In this document: positions 11,175-24,100 of the stretch, in pieces | Numbering within the stretch: position 1 is the stretch's first letter | How the letters are laid out: each line of letters begins with the position of its first letter | Assembly (NCBI GenBank): GCA_004565275.1 | Contig: SDOX01000122.1 | Span: forward strand, 960,279-1,024,278 | Source: Nannochloropsis salina CCMP1776 | Lineage: Eukaryota > Sar > Eustigmatophyceae > Eustigmatales > Monodopsidaceae | Length of the DNA stretch: 64,000 nucleotides | Direction of reading: 5' to 3' | The notes under the pieces: generated by a model | Told to the model about the DNA's origin: nothing | Seen by the model: only the letters and a program-made list of their open reading frames with translations | The model's database searches: none | Translations under genes and position numbers: made by a program

Positions 11175-13495
11175 ATGGACACATGCTTCGGGTCAACTAC
11201 AAGCGCCTCGAGGAGACGCGCCCTCTTTCTCTCTGATAAAGATGTATCCCTCAACGCTAAGGCAGATCTAACAAACACTCGGTTTTCTATGTGTATGCCC
11301 TGCGTGGAACAGGGAGTTATGCCGGTCCAAAAGGAGCTCTCAGACCTTGAGCACGGACCAGTCAATGCGGCGGGTAGCGTAGCGATGGAAAAGGCGTTGC
11401 CTCAGACACCGATGGAAGGGAGAAAAGGAGAGGATCATGTCCTCGATTTTAATGTAGCGAACTTCAGCACCCCCAAAGGAAAACAAATCTTGCACGACAT
11501 CGGTAAGTCAGAATTAGTGACTGGATAGTAAAAGGGTAAGGGACAAGTGAATAAGGTGACCCAAATATCCGCAACTTCTTGTTCGTATATCGAAAGAGTG
11601 GTACGTGCAAAAGGAAAACTACTCATCGCTTCCATCTCCTTGTACGCTCTTGTTGGTGATCACACAGCGGGGCGGACAGTGACGGGCGAGTTTACCGCTC
11701 TCATGGGACCTTCGGGCGCGGGTAAGACGACTCTCATGGACTGCATCGCCCTCCGCCAACGATCATTTGAGGGTGCGATCCACGTGGATGGAAGATCCCC
11801 CAAGAGCGATTACTTCACACAAACGGGGTACGTCCATCAAAAGGAGCTCTTCTTCTCCTCGCTGACTTCTCGTGAGCATTTGGTCTTCCATGCCATCAAC
11901 CGGCTCGGAGGCAAGTATACCAAGGACCAATGCATGAAACGTGTGGATGAAGTGATCAACGAGGTAGAACTCGCCCGCTGTGCCGACACCATCATTGGTG
12001 GTGGAGAATTTGCTCTGGTCAAGGGGCTGTCTGGTGGGGAGCGCAAACGTCTATCGATCGGCACTGAGCTCCTCTCCCACCCGAAGATCATCTTTCTCGA
12101 TGAACCCACCTCGGGGCTTGACTCTGTCATGGGAGAGCTTGTGACCAACCTGCTTGCTGCCTTGGCCACGGGCAAAAATGGCGGGCCGCGACGAGTCATC
12201 ATGTGTGTCATCCACACACCTTCCTCGCGCATGTGGAGCCATTTTTCCCACGTCCTGCTCCTCGCCACGGGCGGCTTTATGGCCTACCATGGGACTCGTG
12301 AGGCCCTTTTCCCTTACTTTAAGTCACTGGGATACGATGTACCGCCCAACTACAACCCAGCGGATTTTGCACTCGAGGTATTTACCCAAACTTTTTCCCG
12401 AAGTCCCCTTGAAAACATCGCATCAGCTTTCAGCCATCATGGACGCCTCATTAGGTTATTCTACATATGTTCAAAGACATGTTTTCACATTCCTATCGTT
12501 CTCACTGCCCCGTTCTTTCCTTTTGCATTTCTTAGGTCGTCTCGGCTAAGCCTGGCGCCGAAGTCCAAGGAAAGACGGCGGTGTGGATCGTCGAGAATTT
12601 CGCCAAGCGCATGGAAAAGTTCAATCGACTCCCCCCCGAGACCAATCACCACACTTTCACCGGTGTGGCCACGTCCGGCGGGACAGGCGCTGGGTTCCTC
12701 TTGCAAACAAAGATGAACATTTGGCGCGCTGTCACCCAGTCCAGCCGAGACAAAGGTACCCTTTACGCGCTGGTGGGTATGTTACTTATCCTGGGGATGG
12801 TCTTTGGCCTGCTTTTCTTGAATCAAGCACATTCCTCCTGGCGGAACTTGATGGGAATGATGTTTGCCTTGGTGGTGGCTGTCCTGATCCTGTGCTCGAT
12901 GAACGTGGCGTTGAAATTCCCGGTCGAGTGGTCCATCTTCATGCGTGAGTACTACACAGGCGCCAACGCCTTGGGGCCCTATTTCATCGGTCGCACCATC
13001 GCCGACATCCCTTTCCTTGCTCTTTTCCTCCTGCTTGTCATCGTTCCCTACTGGATGTCGGGGCTGACGGCTTCCTTCGCGAGCTTTATCCGCTACTGCT
13101 TTATTTTCTTCCTGATTATCAACGGTAGTGCATCCACGGGGTATCTGGCCTCGTCTTTCTCTGCCGATCCCGTGCTGGGCTTGGCTATCACCCCTGTCAT
13201 TGACACGCCCATGATTCTCTTCTCGGGCATGCTTTACGAGCGTGCCTCGGTCCCCTTGTATCTGAAATGGATCCAGAACATATCCGTGGTCAACTACGGC
13301 TTTGCTGCCCTGGTCATCAACGAATGCAACTCCTTGGGCGACGGACCCATGCGTTGGCTGGTCCTTCACTTTTTGCAAATCGACCTGGGCATGTTTGGAG
13401 CGTGTATTGGATGGCTGTTCGGCTTGGCCCTTGGGTATCGCTTCGCCTCTTTCCTGGTATTGAAGCTGAGGATCCGGTACTCGACTTCCCTGTAA
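11175..13495 (+). CDS. ABCG-family half transporter
   Basis: Three exons: 11175-11502, about 11614-12377, and 12536-13495, giving about 683 residues. The acceptor at 11613 is the best of a few AGs that keep frame and could be wrong by some codons; the other junctions are clear (GTAAGT donor, cttag acceptor). The nucleotide-binding domain comes first, as in ABCG/White proteins: Walker A GPSGAGKTT, signature LSGGERKRLSIG, Walker B KIIFLDEPTSGLD, and the H-loop VIHTPSSRMW. The C-terminal third is an ABC2-type membrane domain with about six hydrophobic spans (LYALVGMLLILGMVFGLLFL, FLALFLLLVIVPYWMSGL, and others) and a FSGMLYERASVPLYLKWI loop typical of the family. A half transporter must dimerise; ABCG members export lipids, sterols or xenobiotics. 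The cargo is not readable from sequence. Confidence 0.88.
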
Positions 13496-15028
13496 CAAGT
13501 GCAAGGCGGGATGGAAGGTAGAGGCAAAGCCAGAAATAACGATAGCGGAAAGCGAAGGGCAAGAGAATGTACATAGGGATCGGGCTGGGGCTTGACGCTA
13601 AGACGGATGCGGGAGAAGAGGCGAAGAAGACGTGAAAGGCAGGTGAAGAAATGGATGGCATCGGTCAAACAGCAGCTCTTCAATGGACATCTCCGACGCA
13701 TTCTTATGGATGGTACAATGCCAGGAGCAGTAGCAACGATCCAAAGATTACTTTAAAAAAGCAAAAAAAAAGAGACGGACAGGATTGAGAAGGAAATAGA
13801 GGGAGAGATGAGAAATGATCGTCAATCTTTGCGTGTCTTACCAGCGATGGGAAGGCGATGACTGGTTTTAAGGCAGACAAAAGAAATACGAAGCATGGTG
13901 GAGGGGAAAGGATCAGGTCGAGAACTAGGAAGAACGGGCATCTGATGATGAGGGGGGGGGTGATCTGAGAGGGAGGAGAAAGCAGCACAAGATTCGAAAG
14001 TACTGCCGCATGAAGGTTAAAAAATACGTGTCGCCCAAAAGTTTCCCTTAGGACATGCGCACGAGCGGGTGAAGTAAGTACCGACACAGCGGGAGGAATT
14101 ACGTTTGCCAGTTTTGGCATGTGAATCTATGCGTATGGGAAAGATTGAGTAGGAGAGGCGGGCAGCGCAGTCCTTTATCTATTGCCATGTTTCATGAGTA
14201 TCGCACATTGTCATGGAGAGTACGCGTGAATGCACCAGAAGGCAAAGCAAATTCATGCAGTGTCGTTGTCATGTCAGTGTTGTGTGGATGGAGTAAGAGA
14301 TGGTCGGAGGTAGTACGCGGTATCTTTTGGAGAGGACGAGGGCGTGCGAGAGCGTAGACGCTGTGGTCAAGACGTTTTCATGCCACGAACTCAAGGAAAA
14401 TAAGCGTGTGTTTCATCCTTTTCTTAGTCCCGACCTGACAGCAAACTCTTCCGAATAAATCACATCACAAGCACACGCCATAGGGTTCCATTTGGAGACC
14501 CATATATCAGAAAAAGAAAAAAAAGGTCGATTGGTAGAGGGGATAAATGAAAGCAAATCGGACGTAGAAATGGATTTGTCAGGACTGCTGTTTCAGCATA
14601 CATGATGTAGGCCAACAGGCTGGCTTATTTTCTTGTTTCATTTCTTTTGGGAATCTAGTTTACATACTATCTCGCATCTCAGCGACCGACGTCCGATTCT
14701 GGCTGCTTGTCTTGACAGTGCCCAAATCTGATTGCGTTGCAACATCCCCTTTCCTCTTAAAGAAGACATAAGGAAGACAAGGGTAAATTTACGTCTTACT
14801 GAACTCAATCAGATACGGTCAAGCGGGCCGAAAACTCAAAATTTTGAATTGAATTTAACGGGCATCTTCGCATGGGAATATGGGCCTTCATTAACGGCAG
14901 GTCCTTTCATGAAGTAAACATCAAGCCGGCGCTTCATTCATTGTAACCCAAAATTACTTATCGCACAGGTCCCTACAGGACGTTGTCTCACAGAAACGCC
15001 CGCATATTACGTGACATACGCCTGAATC
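13496..15028. other. Spacer, no gene seen
   Basis: 1.5 kb between the ABC transporter and the Rab-like gene. Contains short purine-rich and A-rich tracts (about 13755-13800, 14510-14527). The open frames here on both strands look non-coding. No RNA gene recognised. Confidence 0.35.
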
Positions 15029-17050
15029 ATGGCCGACGATGACCCTGATTTCCCACTGTCTCCGTCAAGACGGGAGCGTCATCATATCCCTTCAGCTTCA
15101 TTACTAACGCCAGTACAGTCGTGGAGTACCAGTGTTCACTATAGCCGCTATCACGATTTACGTCCTATGGTGCCCACTGCCGGTGGCTTTGCATTGATCA
15201 AGCTGGGTATTTCCTCCCGAGTGAAGGCCCAAGAAGCCAATCGGCCCCCAGTAACCTCTAATACTGACGCGAGCAGCACATCTGCCTTATCAACGCCGTT
15301 ACCTAACACTAAGGCAGTCACACCTATTCCTCCATCCTCATTTGGTATTCATAATCGCGGTACTGCTTCATGGGAAAAGTCTCATCCAACAGAAAGGTGT
15401 ATGTGTTGTCCTTACCATTCTCATCATAAGATGGACGCGATTCTCACGCAGAAACAAAATGAAATTATCATTCAAAGCGTCGACAATGACGAGGATTACG
15501 AAGTTGAAGAAACCAAAGAGGAATGCGGCACCTTTCATGGGGGGAATTTTACGGAATCTTCCTCTTCACCGACGAGATTAGACAATCGACTTGATGCACT
15601 CTCAATACCCAGCCAGTCTTGCAGTTCTCCAGATTCAGACATACAGGTGATACATTCTTAGACATTCAAAAGCTGACCGCGAATGTCTATGAGGCAAATT
15701 CTATCCCGCAGGCTCATTAATGTAAGAATGCGAGGAGTTCTCACATTTTGTTCTGCATACCACCCATTCACACCATGCCAGAATCAGCCCCTTGCATCCC
15801 TATCCTTGCAATCCCTTCAAAGTGCGGCAATTCGAAGTGGTGTGCCTGTATCAATATGCAAGCTGCTGGTGGTAGGCAATGCCAAGTGCGGCAAAACAAG
15901 CGTTATCCGCCGCTTTGTGCAAGGCAACTTCCAAAATGTACGTCTCTCGCACCAAACTCTATCCTCTCACTATGCATATGTGTACAGAAGATAATAGATC
16001 CATGCAGCGGATGAAGTGGTGGACATTACATTCTGTGCCTTGTGCACATGTACAATTGGGCATCTTTACATACTTGAACGGTCATTTTTTTGCGCTACCG
16101 CCTTGCCTTCCGGCGTCTTGCACCACTTTCCTAATTACTCACGATATAAGTCGAACACGGACATTAGGCATACGTCTCTACCGTCGGTGCCGATTATTTG
16201 AAACGTGACGTGATTCTGAAGGACGGGAGGCCAGTCCGGCTGCAGCTTTGGGACATTGCGGGGCAAGATCGATTCGTTCACCTGACACGAGTTTATTTCG
16301 CTCGAGGTAAGACACATTCTTGACCCACGAAAGAACAATAGCAGCGCTCAGGCGGTCGACAGGGAGGTGAATGTAAGACAACATGGAGATATGTGGACAC
16401 CACCTCCCGACATTCCTTCTGACCTTTACCAATCTGCACGCAGCGAAAGGTGTCCTGGTCGTTTGTGATCTGACCCGTGAGAAGACATTTGAAGCTGTCA
16501 GGTCATGGAAATTAGAAATTGACGAATGGGCGCGCACTGAGGGCCGAGAGGGTGGTATTCCGGTCGTTTTAATTGCTAACAAGGTACGTGGAAAGATTAG
16601 AGCCTTTGCTTTTTTATGCTTTTTGTTGCCACACACAGGCGCCTCAACATCATTCTGTTTTGAGTCGACTTTTCAACCAGCAGAATGGAAACTAATTAAC
16701 GACGCGTGATAGGAATCATCATGTTGATCCTTTTAAGAAATACTATTTTATGAAACATAATTTACCCAAAATATCAGTGCGACATGCTTACGGACGCTGC
16801 TGACTCTTTCGTGGCTGGCGCCAACATGGCATCCATGTGCCACGAACAAAAATTTGCATCGTGGTATGTAACATCGGCAAAATTAGGCAGTAACGTTGAG
16901 ACTGCATTCTTGGACCTAGTCGAACGGGCCATGGATAAGAAAGAAGTATTGGATATCGAGAAAAAAGGGTCATTTGGGTTCAAGTTATCTGCAGCTGATG
17001 TAGAAGGAACAACTACGAATGCAGAAAAGGCTAGGTGGACAATTTGCTAA
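15029..17050 (+). CDS. Rab32-like small GTPase with long N-terminal extension
   Basis: Five exons: 15029-15646, 15782-15937, 16168-16306, 16444-16583, 16778-17050, phases 0,0,1,0, giving 441 residues. The GTPase core starts near residue 230: P-loop GNAKCGKTS (about 238-246), switch II WDIAGQDRF (about 286-294), TRVYFARAKG, FEAVRSWKLEID, the NKCD base-binding motif restored across the last junction, and ETSAK-like VTSAK. WDIAGQ in place of WDTAGQ, and the TRVYF and FEAV..WK segments, are hallmarks of the Rab32/Rab38 group, which acts in membrane traffic to lysosome-related organelles and mitochondria and can anchor kinases. About 230 Ser/Pro/Thr-rich residues precede the domain, including a CMCCP cluster. 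The C-terminus is TIC, a single terminal Cys rather than the usual CC. Codon usage is more AT-rich than in neighbours. Confidence 0.85.
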
Positions 17051-17868
17051 AACTTTAACAAACAGGAATAGGTGATGCATCAGTCCTTTGGACAAGTAGA
17101 ATAATGGTTTGTTGCACTACTGCAAGTATACGCGCAAAGAGAAAAGTCCAAGCGCTGTTCCTTTGCAATTTTCTTTCAATTTTTGAATAATGCATCCAAA
17201 AGCATAAACGAAAGGACGTCACACCACTACTCCGCGTGCTCTCGAACGAAGTCATTACGCGGAAGTAATCATCGCCGCCTGGAAAATACGGTGGATTTAA
17301 ATTTGTAAATTTGAAATACGACACCAACGGCAACTCACAGGGATTTCTTCCTCTCCTGCCCGGCAAGTAGGCCGCACGACAACGTCTTCCCTTCGGCCCT
17401 CAATAATTTGAGGAGAGAATACAAAGACCATTTAAAGATGGTTTTACATGATATACTTCGGATGAACTCGCAGAGTCACGCCCTAAAAAGCGCGCTAGCA
17501 ACATTGGAGAGAGGTGGAGAGTTTTTGTGAATGACGACTGGCCTCACGCTCGCCTCCCATCCCCAGGCCTTCCCTCCACACTCAATTATTAATACATTCT
17601 TATGCATGTCCTATCAAATACGACTTCTTGCCTTCGTGCGTTCGCATGCTATGTCCCCTAAAAATGTAGAAAGGCATTTGACACATACTTGAGAATGGGT
17701 TACGTTGTCTAGAAAGAAAACCATTCGGAGACCATTCCAAACGGTTCCTTTCAATGAGTGAATCGACGTCCTTCTTTGTATATATATTCATGAATATAAA
17801 TCGTAACTTGGGCACCATCTCACCATTCATAGGTTGCACAAGGAGACGTTCCTAGTCATTTTGCAGCC
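17051..17868. other. Spacer between Rab32-like and cellulose-synthase-like genes
   Basis: 818 bases, AT-rich, between two plus-strand genes. Nothing recognisable on either strand; expected to hold the 3' UTR of the GTPase gene and the promoter of the glycosyltransferase gene. Confidence 0.35.
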
Positions 17869-20061
17869 ATGTCCGTCCCAAGGCTGCGCTCTCCGGGGAA
17901 GAAGGCAGTCTCGAATGAGAGCGCCTTTGCCAGCAGCAAGGCGGCAAAAGACCATAATGCAGCCTTACAGGAAGGGAGGGTTATGCCAGTTCCTCAATTG
18001 AAGAGCTCGCTCATCCCAGTTTACACTCAGGAGGAATTAGATGCGGACGTAATTGCCCCTAACAAACTCCTTCTTTTCTACGAGCGTGGCGTGGTACTTC
18101 TTTCTTTCGCAGCCATGATTATCTACATGGGATGGCGCTGGTCCTCCTTTGTTACCCATCGATCCAGCTACTGGATTTCCGCGCCGCTCATTATTTCCGA
18201 GACATCACTAGTCATACCGGGTAAGGTGTTGTGCCCGCGTGCACATGCAAATCGAATATAAATTACGAACGTTCGACAGTGATTCGAGTGACGAACTACG
18301 TCGACTCCTCTTTTTCAATGCCCATGACAAACATATTCTAAATCGTGGTTATTTCCCACTCACTTTAGGCCTCTTCATCTCGTATTTTATGATCTGGCAC
18401 CGGATCCTTCGTCCTCGCAAACGCCTTTCGGATATGCCTATTTCCGACGCGGAGAAACCCACCGTCGACGTACTGATTCCTTGTTACACGGAGCCGGTCG
18501 AGATTATCCGAGACACCCTGGTTGCCGCTTGCCACATTGATTACCCCGTTGACAAGATCACGGTCAACATTTGCGATGATGGTAAAGATCGGGATGAGGT
18601 CCGCGCCCTGGTCGATGCGGTGCGGGAGGAAAACAGGGCGCGTGGCAACCACATCGTCCTTCGGTACTTCCGACGAGTCAAGGAGGTGGGCAAGCCCCAC
18701 CACGCCAAGGCCGGGAACTTGAACAATGCCATTTTGAACGAAGGGACTACGGGGCAGTTCTTGGTCATCTTTGACTGCGATATGGTGGCTGAGTCCCACT
18801 TCCTGGACGCACTCATTCCCCATTTTTACACACGGGTAGGTGAGAAACGTAGGCACGACAGCCTTTGCTTGTCTTTTAATTTTGTTGCGATTGTGTTTGT
18901 GGAAGTGCTCCATCTCCTCGCACGCACTCAGGGCTTTAGTCTTAAGTTACATTTCCGCTTCCTCAAATGCACTATGTATCCTTTCCTTTATAAATGTAGA
19001 CCGGGGAGGAAAAGTACGAGGTCGATCCCGACGTCGCCCTCATCCAGTCCCCCCAGTCCTTCTTCGGTGTGCCGCTGAGCGACCCGCTGGGTCAACAGTA
19101 CCGTTACTTCTACGGCCCGGTGTTGCAAGGTTGGGACGGCGCGGACTCTGCTCCCTGCTGTGGGACCAACGTGATCTTCTCCCGAGCCTGCCTGACCGCC
19201 ATTGGAGGTTTCATTTACGGCTCGGTGACCGAGGATTTCTTGACGTCCATGTACCTGCACAATGCAGGCTTCAAAACCAAGTATGTGCACGAGTACCTTG
19301 CCCGTGGTTTAAGTCCTGAGTCCCTCCATGACTTTATGAAGCAACGCCTCCGCTGGGCGGGAGGAGCGGTGGAGATCTTCTTCTACCACAATTCCTTATG
19401 GCGCCAAGGGTTGACGCTCAAACAGAAGTACCTGTATTTCTGGGCGGGTCTTCAGGCGCTCTTGGGGTTCCCGTTGTTCTTGGTGTGCATCATCCCCTTT
19501 ATCGCCCTCGCTGATTACCGGGTAGCAGTGGCACCAGTGGATGCAGGCATGTACCTGTATTTCATGGGCGCGTTCATGACCTTCACGGTCTGGATGCTTT
19601 TCGTCTCGTACCGGGATGTGCCCAAGCTGTATTTGATGCGCTCTGTCCAAGAGTCCGTCTTTATGTTGTTTTGCAAAGTCGACGCCGTCTTCAAGGTCCT
19701 CCGGCACGGAAAAATGGTGTTCGCCGTCACGAACAAGGATATTCAGCAATCCCAGATGCGAAAAGAATTCGGACACATCATTCCCCACATGCTCTACTAC
19801 ATCCTCTCCGCCCTCTGCTTCGCCCGCGTTGCCTACAATGCCACCCTCCCGACATTCACGCGGGAGAAACTCTTGGGCCAGGCTGTGTCCCTCATCTGGA
19901 TTTCTGTCGTGCTCTGGCAGCTGTACCCTCCCATCGGTATGGTGTTTGGTGAGTACTTTAACTCACTGAAAAAGCCCGCGAAGCGCGCGGCTGCGATGGC
20001 AGACGACGGCTCGGACCCACGGCTTGTCCCCGTCACCCCAAAGCTACCCAGCAGTCCCTAA
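17869..20061 (+). CDS. Cellulose-synthase-like GT2 glycosyltransferase
   Basis: Three exons: 17869-18220, 18369-18835, 19000-20061, giving 626 residues. The first intron is in phase 1 and ends in a strong pyrimidine-rich acceptor (cactcactttag). The catalytic region carries the processive GT2 set: PCYTEPVEI, a DDGKD aspartate pair, DCDM (the DxD metal/UDP-sugar site), TEDFLT (general base) and KQRLRW, the QxxRW signature that binds the growing chain. Two membrane spans precede the domain and at least five follow it, matching BcsA-like membrane synthases. Heterokont cellulose synthases are of this type, so beta-1,4-glucan synthesis at the plasma membrane is the likely role; another beta-glucan cannot be excluded. 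No PilZ domain is present after the membrane region, unlike bacterial BcsA, so control by cyclic-di-GMP is not expected. Confidence 0.88.
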
Positions 20062-21186
20062 GTCGACTTATAGGAGTGGAGAGAGACAAGACTTGATGGC
20101 AAAACGATGGGCATGTAAAAGGGGCTGAAATGGAGAAAGATTAATAAGAGAGGATTATGCGTGAGGGAGGGATATACGATTGAAAATCAGGTTGGCCAGG
20201 AAAACGGGGCCAAATTAATTTCTAGATTCCTCTCAATATTCGCGGCTTGGCTGTCACTCTATGCCTTGCATAGTGTACAATAGGAAGGTTAAGTAGAGGG
20301 CCGACGATTGTAATGGGTTGTCGTTCATCCTTGTCAGGTGGAACACGGGTCGAAGAATAGCTGAAGAGGGTTCAACAGTAAAGAGAGAGGGCAACAAGGC
20401 CAAAGGGAGAAATGGAGTACGCGGGACAGGAAATAAGAGAAGGAGGACGTGGAAAAAGACGTAGTAAAAGAGAAAGAACGGGGAGAGAGGAGTGGCTTGA
20501 GGGGGGAAATAAGGCAGCAAGGGAGGGACGGAAGCGGGAGATTCCTTGTATTTCTGACCCTTAATTCAGTCGGTGCATGCTGTTTGCAACCTGCATGTTT
20601 CAGAAAGCCGACCCTTTCCCACACGTTTTACCGGGGATCAAGAAATGAGAAGGATGATAGGAAGATCAACAGGACCATGGAGGACAGGGACGAAGGAAGG
20701 GGGGTAGCTCAAGAGGGAAAGAAAGGTACTTACTCATCCTATTCTATAGTGTATTCATTGAACTAAAGTATCCTTGACACACAAATCTCATGGCATCGAC
20801 TATTCATCATTTTTCAATTCAAATAATTGCGAAAGCAAAAAAAGAAACACATCGATGCAACAACAAAAGTATGAGCCACGGCACCCCCAGCTAGTCTTAC
20901 GCGTGACAAACGTTTTGAGCTTTTGTGGGAAGAGACTCTTAAAGTTGACGAATGGTCTGCTAATCGACCCATTTCCCATCAAATGCAAGAGGAGATGAAA
21001 CAACTTTGTCACTCTCCCCCCCAAAAAAGCTCATATCACGTGCCCGAGTCCAGCAAGATAGATGTTTGATCGGCCTTGTGGCACCAGTCTCTCCTTTAAT
21101 TGCTTCTCTCACCTAACTGCGACTAGAATCGCTTTTCGCTAGTGTCTTACGTACAATGTGTTCACATGACCTTCCCCATCCAAACA
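20062..21186. other. Convergent 3' spacer, cellulose-synthase-like / Lon
   Basis: 1.1 kb between two genes that end toward each other. Purine-rich between about 20380 and 20540. No coding frame with recognisable content. Confidence 0.35.
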
Positions 21187-24100
21187 TTACTCCTTGGGCG
21201 CCAAAAATCCACCTGACCCTCCTCCCCCTCCACTCTCCTCCGCGAAGGCGCAATCGAAGACGTCGTTGTACACCGTAGCAAAATGAACCTCCAAGCCTTC
21301 CTTCAAATACCCAGGGAGCTCCTCGAAATCCTTCTTGTTCCCGTGCGGGAAAATCAGGCAAGTAACCCCGGAGCGACGGGCTGCGATTGTCTTCTCCTTG
21401 ATCCCCCCTACGGGCAAGACTTTGCCAGTCAGAGAAATCTCTCCTGTCATAGCCACGTCCGCCCGCACCGATCGGTTCAATGCCAAAGACAAGAGCGCGG
21501 TCGTCATCGTCACTCCCGCCGAGGGGCCTTCTTTTGGAATCGAACCTTCTGGAACATGCATGTGCAAATCGTGCGTGTCGAAAAAGGCGTTGTCCGCCTG
21601 AAAGTCTTCCAACTTTCTCCTGGCAAAAGTATGGGCAATTCGAGTGCTTTCTTCCATCACACTACCCATCTGCCCCGTCGACGTCAGGGTACCACCGCCA
21701 CTACTCTTATGCCGCACACTCTGTACTTCAATATATAGAGAAGCGCCCCCCATGGCCGTCCACGACAACCCCATGACCACACCCGGGGGAGCCCCTCCTT
21801 CGTACAGGCGATCACTGGTGAAGACTCGCTTCCCCACGTATTTTTCAAGATTCTTCTCCGTCACCGACCAGTCCTCCCGCGTCGCCACGTCCTCCTCTCC
21901 TTGCCCGCTTTCCTCCCCCCCTCCCGGTCCTAGTTCGTCCGCACCCTTTGGCTCCACGCCCTCCGCTTTTTGCACCACCTCGTGTGCCAGTTTCCGGCAT
22001 ATCTTCTCGATGTGCTTCTCCAAATTGCGCACACCCGCTTCTCGGCAATACCAACGAATCAGCGAGTCGATGGCTCCTTCTGTGATACGCACATTTTCTG
22101 GTATATCCATGGCCGAGTGTGGCTTCTTCTCCATCGCTTCTTCTCCACCCTCCCCTTCCTTCGTCTCTACATGTCCTTCCTTCCCTCCCTCAAGCCCCGC
22201 TTCCTCCCTTCCCTCTATGGACGGCATCGGGATCCCAGCCTCCTCCCGTGCTTTGGGGATCAAATACTGCTGTGCGATCGCCACTTTTTCAGGCAGATCG
22301 TAACCAGAAAGACGGATGACTTCCATGCGGTCAAGCAGGGGCCCAGGGATCGTGTCTGGGCCAAGGCAAAGGGGGTAGAGAGCGGGAGGGAAAGGGACGG
22401 GATCATGAGAAGACCTGTCAGAGACATTCCAGCGCACAAAAAGGCAACACCATGGAGGCGCCACGGGCACAACAAGTGTTTACGGGTACCCTTGTGGGAA
22501 TGCAACGCATGCATGAGCGAGTCGCTCCAAGCCGAGCCCCCTGGACAGGGTGGTACAACCACACCGGTTACAGACGACAGGAGGGATGCTTCACGATTCT
22601 CACCGATCAGGTTCGCCGTACAAATGAAGAGGACCTTGGACACGTCCACGGGCACGTCCAGGTAGTGGTCGATGAAAGACTCGTTCTGGTTCGGGTCCAA
22701 GAGCTCGAGGAGGGCGGAAGCCGGGTCCCCCCTGTCCCGACCCAGCTTGTCCACCTCATCGATCAGCACCAAGGGGTTGGACGTTTGCACCGTCTTGAGA
22801 CACTAATGGGGAGGGAAGGAGAGCAGTGCACGTGTCGAGAGGGGGGCAGGGGACCATGGAGGGAGGCCTTCAGCGAGAGTGATGACGGGATAAGGGAGGG
22901 AGGCAAGGAGGGGAGAACAGAGGGAAGAGCAGGGGAAGGAAAGGGCTGATTGCCCCCGCACTCTCCCCCTTCCCATCTACCAGGGCCCACGAACCTGAAT
23001 AATCTTCCCTGGCATGGCCCCGACGTAGGTGCGGCGGTGGCCTTTGATTTCTGCCACGTCGTAAAGTCCCCCCACCGAGAACCGGTGGAACGCCCTCCCC
23101 AGGGCCCGGGCGATGGACTTGCCAATACTCGTTTTCCCCACCCCAGGCGGACCAACGAAGCACAATATCTTTCCTTGAGTGCTGCCTTTCAATTTGGAGA
23201 CGGCCATGAACTCCAAAATCCGATTTTTGATGTCCTGAAAGCGAAAAACAGCGGAAGGGAGGGTGGTCGTGGGGAAGAGGGAGGAGACTTGCAGTGAGCG
23301 GGGACGCCGTGGAGGGCAACGCAAAGGAACGGCTTTGGCCTGGCCCCCGCGCGATCGCCCTCCCTCCCTTCCTCCCTCCTTTCCTCTCTCTCCCCCTTCC
23401 CCTCCTTCGCACCTGCAACCCATAATGGTCTTCGTCCAAAATGACTTTCGCGCGTTTCAGGTCGAAATTCTCTTCACTCGTTACCCCCCAAGGTAGCGAC
23501 GTCAGCCATTCTAGATAATTCCGCGTCACGTTGAACTCGCTGCTGTTCTTTTCTAGGGACTAAGGGAGGGAGGGAGGAAGGGCGTGAGGGAGGGAGGGGT
23601 AAAAGAGGCAGGGGTCTGAGAAGTCTTACCTCCAATTTTTCTAGCTCCTCGTCGATGGCCGCCTGGGCCAATTTGGGTACCTAGGACAGAGAGACAAAAG
23701 GCGGCGTGAGCTTACATGCATGAGGAAAATTTGACAAGGGAGAAAAGGAGGAGGGTGGTCAGAGAAGGAGTGGTGTTAGGAGGCGCGATGAGGGGGGGAA
23801 GCAGGGGGGTGTGAGAAGAGGGAAGGGTGAGTAAGGATGGGGCAGAAAAGGAGCATGTACCTGCAAAGTCTTAATGCGTTCTCGGAATTTGGTAAGCAAG
23901 GCCTCTTTATCATCCTTTTCCATGCCCAGTTCCTGCGGAAAAGATAGCAGCGAGGGTTTGCCCGACAGGAAGGGATTGAGGAAGAAGGGAGGGTGGGGGA
24001 GGAAGAAGAGAGGGAGAGATCAAGGACAGCAAGAAGGGAACGCAGACGGCAAGAGAAAGGGGCACGATCGATAGCTCCATGAAAAGAAGCAACAAAAGAT

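Noticed and set aside
10717-11196. Minus-strand open frame of 159 codons in the spacer before the ABC transporter
   Set aside because: Starts without a good ATG, composition is not protein-like and it overlaps the 5' end of the ABC transporter gene.
13704-14357. Open frames on both strands between the ABC transporter and the Rab-like gene
   Set aside because: AT/purine-biased, no domain, no consistent splice partner; considered non-coding spacer.
18239-18368. In-frame upstream extension of the second cellulose-synthase-like exon
   Set aside because: The segment reads RTFDSDSSDELRR but cannot be joined to exon 1 in phase; the acceptor at 18368 keeps phase and restores a continuous membrane segment.
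21644-22665. Long plus-strand frames antisense to the Lon gene (Ser/Pro-rich)
   Set aside because: Mirror images of the Lon protease exons and its Gly/Glu-rich inserts; the Lon frame has the full set of motifs.
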